Made by a program: the position numbers and the translations under genes
The notes under the pieces: model-generated
What the model was told of the DNA's origin: nothing
Seen by the model: only the letters and a program-made list of their open reading frames with translations
Databases searched by the model: none
Part shown: positions 56,876 through 64,000 of the stretch, piece by piece
Position numbering within the stretch: position 1 is the stretch's first letter
Layout: each line of letters opens with the position of its first letter
Source: Anaspis maculata
Taxonomy: Eukaryota; Arthropoda; Insecta; Coleoptera; Scraptiidae
Direction of reading: 5' to 3'
NCBI GenBank assembly: GCA_949128115.1
Contig: OX421964.1
Coordinates: 53,748,601 to 53,812,600, forward strand
Length of the DNA stretch: 64,000 bases

Positions 56876-58496
56876 GTTTCAACAAACAGACGCGTGAAAA
56901 AAGTTATTTTTTTCTCAAAATGAGTTCACTGATGCGTGCGCACCTACTTGATAACCCGATAATGGTGAAAACATCAGTGCCCGGTAGCCCATTTGACCGA
57001 AATCAACCTGTCTTTAAAGGAACCATTTTTCTGAACATTTCAAGGTAGGTATTTCTTATATCAAACAAAAACTGCCGCCGAGGGACCCAAATTACAAATA
57101 CATGTTTCCAGATGAAAACAATGAACCCTGATGTTCACCTGAATATAGTGTTACGAGCAGCGATTCTCGCGTGCATTCTGGAGCACACGCGCTCTTTCTA
57201 GACTGTTCGCACTGTTCGCAGCAAATCCCAGTGTTACGAGAGCATACGCGATGGTTTTATAACATGGGAGACTCCAATGGCCGAGTAGGAAAGATCAGCC
57301 GAAATGGCGGAGGTGCCGCCGTTCCGGAGCACGCGAAATGCACGCGAAAGGTGTAGTATAGGATTTTTAGGGAGTCACCTCGAAACCGTACGCCGGGTCA
57401 TTGTGGCAATGCTGGAGGTTCGGTGGAAGGTTTCAGAACAATAGTCGGAGCTCCATAAAGCACCGATCCTCAGCCTACGGACGAGTATTCAGTTCAGAGT
57501 GATAAGAGCTCTCAACTATTAACGAACCTAAACGCGAAATCCGTAACAATATGAATGTGACTGATAGTTACAAAATCAGAACAGACGGGCATCAATCAGT
57601 CTCATCGAGTGGGAATATGAGTGGGAGTGGGAAATATGACTGATATTTCTAAGGTCTCTCAATTCCAAATTCACCTGATGCATATCGATTAAATTAAACA
57701 TAAATAACTCAATTAGTAATTAGGCACGGCCGGAAGAGTTTTATTTTTATGTCACACGGTAGGTTTATTGATAGAATGACGGACGCAATGCCATACCTGC
57801 GTGGATAATTATTGCAACGGAAGTTCACGAACTTTGGTCTGTATGGACATGACGTAAACGTAACTCGAAGAGAAAAAATAGGAAATTTCTTGGCATGTCG
57901 TAACGGCAATTTTGCCCCAATACCGTGGCAATTATCTCGGTCTAATTTTACCACGTGCAAGTTCTTTATCCTGAGATTTGGTTTAAGCTTATTACGCTTT
58001 TATATTTGATCTGTCTCAGAATTGATGCTCGGTATTTTGTGACCTATGACATTAAACGCTAATGACACCAATTTGTTGCTTCTCAAAAGAGTTGTCTGAA
58101 CAACTTATTTTTATCTGTCTCAGAAGACAATCTTACGCGAGTATACCTATCATCTATTAGGAACCAAGAAAAAAAATAGGTACTTACTGATGAAACTAAA
58201 ATTACAAACAGAAGCGCTAATTGAATCAGGAATTATTATCGACACCATTAATATAATGTAGATATACTCGTAAACATATAAAAGCTTCCCTATATCCATA
58301 GTGATAACATCAATAACAATGACACACACAAGAGCAGGAGGAAGGGAATATAAAAGCGAATTGTATAGTTGCGGGATTCATATGCATATGAGAGTAGTAC
58401 CAAGTGACACAGGTAGTTTATGTGACCGGTCAATGAAGAATGCGTCCCCCCATTGGCCTATGGAACGAGTTATGATGAGGTGAGATTGGCTCTTAC
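56876..58496. other. Intergenic or spalt 5' region, no gene recognised
   Basis: No repeat, RNA gene or supported exon. The 65-83-codon frames at 57709-58009 on the two strands have no domain. Confidence 0.35.
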
Positions 58497-58542
58497 CTGG
58501 GCCAAGCACCGCCTTCGCCCAACCTTCGCTTGTCCTGTTCAT
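58497..58542 (-). CDS. Candidate spalt 5' coding exon (weak)
   Basis: ATG at 58542, 15 codons and one base (MNRTSEGWAKAVLGP), then CCCAG/GTAAGA. The phase is the one required by the spalt main exon (G plus AT gives Asp), and the exon would lie 21 kb upstream, a usual distance for spalt. Against it: it lacks the MSRRKQ motif that starts many Spalt proteins, the start context is poor, and phase alone fits by chance one time in three. It could also be a non-coding first exon. Confidence 0.25.
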
Positions 58543-61500
58543 AAGCTGCTTTATGACCGTTGTCTGCAGGTATATTAGATGAGAGTATGCCTTCCTCCAA
58601 GAAGTCCGCGGTCAGCAGAAAACACCTCAATAAATAGACTTGGCGGAATGAAAATAGTCTGCGCCTGCAGAGAACGCGCGAGCCGCGAGCAATGAAGTAC
58701 ACACACACAACCACGGGCAAGAGGGAACCAGTTTTGGTGATGTTGACGTGCTCTTAACATGGCCGATGTGCTGATGGGACCGGTCCTGAACAAAGGATCC
58801 ACGGAATAAAGGGCACATCAGCGTATATATCTGGATCATCTGCTCGCGGTGTTTCCCTTTATCTTTTGATCGCGAACGTACAAAGTCAGAAGATCTTGGT
58901 GGTCAGGCCGCGCCTCTCTCTCCCTTTTTTTAATTAAGCCAATCATTAAGTATTGATCAGGTAATGAGATTACCTTGAGTCCGAGCAATGCCACCAAGGT
59001 TTAGCATCGGCCTCGCCATGGACGCCCGATGATCATGACACCTCCTCACCCAGCACAGCACAACAACCATAGGCGCCGACACTTTTCGATCGCCAAAAGG
59101 GGGCAACGTCCTTTCAAACAAAACATCACGAGATCATGGGTGTTTTTCCTCTCTCGGGAAAGTGATTCACAACAGTGACCATCTCCACTTTTCAGGTATA
59201 ACCTGCTTGGCATCTGCCAGGCATACTGTTCTAATACTATTATTAGTGAGATTGTTCCAAATCAACTCCAGCTATTGTTGCGAATGGTCAATTCCACCTG
59301 AAGATTGTATGTATGTGAGATTTAGATTTTGACACAGACAGGTGTCTTGATAACTGCTATATATACATAAATTGACTGAAAACCTGTATCTTTTTCATGA
59401 ATTTCATGTCTTCCATACCCATCAATCTTCAGATGAAATACCTATTATTATATTATAATAATAATAGGCGCTTCCCTTCTACCAAAATCTCACTTTGCCT
59501 TATCTCTGTTAGAGAGAGAAAAAGCGACCAATTGCTGAGGAACGAGTGAGACACCATTACGAACTGAGGTACATTTTGATCGAGTATTACCATGCACGTG
59601 GATGGTAAGTCATATCAAAATATAAGAAATTAGTAACTCAATTACTGAGTTTCAATCTAGCTGGCCATATACAAAAAGATCTGGCAATTATCTGCCCCAA
59701 AAATTTGATGTAGATAATGAAATGAAAACAAACTAATAAACACGATGTATACTATTAGTTAGGAAACAAATTGCTAGAGAGCGGAATGTGTGTAATAAAA
59801 TTAAAATCATTCAAATATTTACGTTCCCTTTTCCAAATGTTTGTAACTGTGCTGTGGCATTGTTTTGATGGATTTTCTTTTCATCATTTCTTACATAAAT
59901 AGCGTCATTTCTTTGTAGTAGTGGAACTAGTGTAATTCAATTAATTATTGCTTCGCAACTTCGGCATACACAAATCAAATTAATTATTATTATTACTATA
60001 CCTGTAATTACATAAGCTAAGTACAGTGTACCTACAACCTTTGTTTCAAAGCATCGTATAGCCACCCATTTATTTTAAAACAAGTACCTACATAATGTGA
60101 TGGTTCTAGGGTTCGAACCATGTAACCTTGTGAAATAATTGATTGTTTTTGTAAAATATAGATTTTGATTTGTTAAATGCTGTTATTATTCTAGTACGAA
60201 ATCATTTATATTAAATATAATTACGTTATTATCTATGCAAATTGGCCAGATAACATATAGGTATGTACCTCTGATAACCATAAATTAATAAAGCATAATC
60301 AAGAAAAAAAAAACAGTTTTGACTTGATTTGTGTGTATAAGCAACAAATGTGTTTTTATGTAAACGTCATTGAGTTTGAAATAGAAACTGGACTAGACGT
60401 ACAAAAAATACTTCTTGATATAATAAATAGCAACGTTTTTGTGTTATTATGAAGAGTTCTGGCGTATGAAAATATAATGTATCAGGAACTATAAACCTGT
60501 CATATATTTCAGAGATTTTCTTTGTTCTTTATGACAACTTTAATAGTTTAGCCAGAGAGGAGGCGTTATTTTTGTTACAGTAAAATATGACGGGGCAGCA
60601 GTGCAATAAAATTCGAATAACACCTTGGAGTCCTTCGAGCTCACTTGATAGGAACTGTTTTGATGGAATGAATGCGTGTAATTGGCGGGAATCGACAAAG
60701 TTTAACTGACAAAACTCATTCATTAGTCCGGTCAAATTTTCAAACATGTTGAATATGAGAATGATGAAAACCAGTGGCACAATCTGAAAGGGTTTCGGTA
60801 AAGGTTAAGCTCACCCTGTAGGTAGTGTAGGTATCTATCAAAAGCCATTATTTCATGTTTCAGTTAAACTTGCCCATTCGCAAATGAACCCCGGTATTGA
60901 CGACTCAAATTTAAGGGACATCACTTTTTTGACATTGGTTTCTGACACCGATGTGGACATTATTGTGATTGGTCAAGCTGACGTTTTGACATTTCGGGTG
61001 TTTCACATAAATATGTGACATTTTTCATTTTCCGAAATATTTGAAAAGTTCAATAACACCTAGTCTTAGCTGTTTGAACCATGAAATCTGTATTTAAAAT
61101 GGACTGCTGGTTGCGGTACGAGGCCGAACAGTAAATGACGCCATAGGGGCGCTACCATGTTCGTTATCATAACAAAGTTTTCAAAATATTATGGAAAATA
61201 AGAAAGTTGCATCGAAAGTTGTTGTACTATTGATATTTATCGATATAATACTTCTCATAAATGAAAGATTCCGTTTTGGAATAATGTGTTTTATATCTCA
61301 AAAGTAGCCATCAGGTTTGTTTCGTTTCGAAAACCTCATAGTAAGTTGAAACGGTCTTGAAGATTTGACACAATTTTAGAGTCGCTGTCCTGCCATTTCA
61401 GCTCCGACAGGTTGCTTTCAAATCACCACAATCGCCATCTGTCTGCTTGGCGATAAAACCAAAAAAATAACACTCTGACAATTTTGTACGTCGCAGTTTT

Positions 61501-64000
61501 TGGGTTGGTGTCGAATTCGAATTTGGTGTGTTTATACTCGGGCCTTGAGGGTGTTTCTTTTCATAGGTAAGTGTGCCAGTCAATCAGTTATCGACCCTGA
61601 TCCTACTATTTCTTTGTAGAATATCAAAAAACCGGCAGCGAACGGCAGTTCCAAGCCATTGGAAGAGGCAAGCAAGAAGCCGAACTTCCAACAGCAATAG
61701 AATCGAGTTTCTGTGCTCAACACACTCTAGTTAACGATTTTTGGCACGGAACAGCGTCTCTCTTATCGAATTACTGAAACCTATGAACATATTATGTACT
61801 TGTGGATGGTAAGTGCTGCAAGCGAACGTAAGAAAACGGCCCTGTCTATGCAGCAATAGCAAAAATGTCATTTTGACAACCTTACCTGACTTTACACTCA
61901 TATCATGCCGCCATCGGAAAAAAGCCATTATTTCAGGACGGTCAGTATCAATTGTGCAAAATGGAAGTCCCTAGTGATAAAGAGGAACATGTTGGCCTCC
62001 CATTGGAGTCATGGCAATATACGGTATTATAAGTCCAGTTCAAGTAACAAGTAGAGGTCCATGGTTTGAACCACAGAAGTTTGAACCATGGTGGTTTGAA
62101 CCAATGGATGTGTAACCTTACTATAGTGCATGAGACCCATGAGCTACGCGTATCACTCCAATTTTCCGGCATAAAGAAAGGGCTTCTGCTATTACAGTCC
62201 TGGGTGCTGGATTTTTTTGAGAACGGAATTGAAACCACAATGCGTGAGAAAAATTTCAAGCTAAGCAAAATTTTCAGACTCATATTATATACAACATATT
62301 GAAATTGACGCAGGAATCGACTTGCTGGTCAGACCTTTTGCTCGAGAAGTTTGAATCTATTGTCAATAATGCATTATGGCAACGTAAAACTACTACTGCA
62401 ATGTTGTTTGGACCTTTATCATCAATATGCATTCAATACTATAATAGTATATTACATACCGAGGTGGAAAGCGTCTCATTACAGCCAAGGGATTCAATAT
62501 ATTACCGAGGCAAACGTTTTTATCAGGTAGGCCTAGGTAACCTTTTCAAACAACGCATCCATCAACACTCCGCGCTCCGCGAAAGCTGTTCAGATCAGAT
62601 CACCTCTCTTCATACGTCACCTCCGGCCCGTGGTCTGAAAGTGACATTATTTTCCAACCTGTAAGGAATCATTCACTTTCCAACTTTTTAAAAGTTAGGA
62701 ATGTACGTACGATTGCTAACTCATTGTGAATAAACAAATCTATCTTAACGCTTGTTGGTTCTGACAAGACAACGTTTAATTGATAATGCTCTCAGTCCCA
62801 CAAAAACTGCGTCATTATCCTCGACCGAATATGACTTCTACTGATTCATCTTTTTTCGCTATGTGGCTCCATGTTACTCGAAATCAAGAGTTATTTGATC
62901 AGCTACGAAAATGATACGTACCTGTACATTGTACACTGTCATATGCCTTGCTAATAGTAGCAGGGTCGCCTCAAAGTCTACCCTTCTGTGATTCATAGTG
63001 AAGCAATCGTCATGAAATCAATTTGCGGTTCAGTTATTTCAAAGCTCTACAAGTTTCATGTTGTCTGGCGTGGCTCGTCTTGCCGAATGCCATACTACCA
63101 CTACTACCACACTGTAACAGATCAGTGGCGTATGCACAATTAGCGGGCGATTAAAAATACATTTTTGTTTTGTAATCAGTCAGCTGACGCGCGGGGGGAA
63201 ACGATTTGGCGTGCACCTATACCGAGAGCTTCGGGTCGAACATTTGCCGAAACAGAGCTCGATTTTACGATGCATTTAACAGCCAATTTTAAACGTTTCA
63301 TGGCAAGTAAACAAACATTCGGGCCCGTTCGTAATTAGCGGCAATATTGCAAGCATAACGTAACGGCGGCACGCTAGCTATTCGAGCCCGGAATGATAAT
63401 TCCCCGCAAAATATTACGACCAGATGTGTGAAATATTTAGGGAAGCCCAGTGAAGTGGAAGTAAATTAGCTGGCAAGGAGCAAGCAGCAAGCAGCAACCG
63501 ATTGAATGGCCAGGAGCGACGCGTGGGTGACAAAAGAAGCGGTGCAGCTGCCCGGCGACATGTGTCCACACACACTCATAGCCACACGATGGTCACTCTT
63601 TCTCTCTGCTAGGTTTTAGTTTAGGCACTCCGCATTTATACGGAATCACCTTCGAATATGTGCGGATGGACAGCGGTCGCACGTGCCCTACGACCTCCCC
63701 CGCATTAACGCACAAAGCTGGACGATTTTAGTTCCGGATAATAACCGTGTACTATGACCCTCGACCCTTGTGCATTAAGGACTGATTGAAATTGCTTTCC
63801 GAACACAGGAAGTATAACGGACTGTCGTTATGATGCCCCAGACTAGACGGTTACTTTCATATTTGGTACCTACCTATACCTATAAAGTTAAGTTGCTCGG
63901 TTGGCGAGCTTAGTTGGCCATCTTTTTGCCAATGATTGGTCAAGTGATTGGTCAATTTGTGATTTTCAATCCTTATTAGAGATCTTGCTGTTGAACTCAT
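58543..64000. other. Right flank, no gene recognised
   Basis: No exon, RNA gene or long inverted repeat that I can support. Noted inside: a diverged dispersed repeat at about 61098-61322 related to 43160-43382, a CACCCTGTAG end at about 60812, and three GGTTTGAACCA-like repeats at 62062-62103. The 121-codon frame at 62299-62664 has no domain. Confidence 0.35.

Noticed and set aside
62299..62664. A 121-codon plus-strand frame
   Set aside because: No recognisable family and no supporting exon context.
37253..64000. A canonical MSRRKQ first exon of spalt
   Set aside because: I read the minus strand for all codon variants of this start followed by a donor and found none; it is probably outside the window or absent.

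Overview
This is a nuclear window from an insect, and nearly two thirds of it is intron or intergenic DNA packed with non-coding transposable elements. The insect call rests on three clearly insect-type genes: a catalytic Rab3GAP subunit, a ninaA-type membrane cyclophilin and a spalt zinc-finger gene. All have GT-AG introns. The high AT content and many GTAGGTA/TACCTAC strings would suit a hemipteran, but the sequence does not prove the order.

All three genes lie on the minus strand. Reading right to left they are: spalt (seven coding exons joined here, 37252 down to 20219, with a further 5' coding exon that is unseen or only a weak candidate near 58.5 kb); ninaA-like (four exons, 16401 to 9462, 239 residues); and the first coding exon of Rab3GAP1 (3510 to 2242), which runs off the left edge. 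Exon phases agree at every junction I joined. The small exons (17-residue signal peptide exon and 38-residue membrane-anchor exon of ninaA; last exon of spalt) were found by reading splice sites and frame.

The rest is an unusually dense set of foldback, MITE, SINE and TRIM elements. The large ninaA intron (10775-15906) consists almost wholly of five adjacent inverted-repeat elements. The spalt introns carry nested foldbacks (20788-22221), a foldback with a tRNA-like sequence in each arm (27871-28739) and a large palindrome (29536-31861). One arm of that palindrome is interrupted by a 508-bp miniature LTR element whose LTRs each contain a tRNA-like Pol III unit. Upstream of spalt lies an inverted repeat with about 2-kb arms (44368-52553). 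Its left arm holds a hAT-like insertion with an 8-bp target duplication, and its right arm preserves the empty site. Two copies of a tRNA-derived SINE with clear target duplications lie in the left 6 kb.

The three genes have no shared pathway that the sequence shows. spalt encodes a nuclear developmental regulator, the ninaA-like gene an ER membrane chaperone (with an unusual Thr at the usual catalytic Arg), and Rab3GAP1 a GAP for Rab3. The most novel signals are the TRIM with Pol III units in its LTRs, the Arg-to-Thr cyclophilin, and the two genes whose splice choice toggles the C-terminus.
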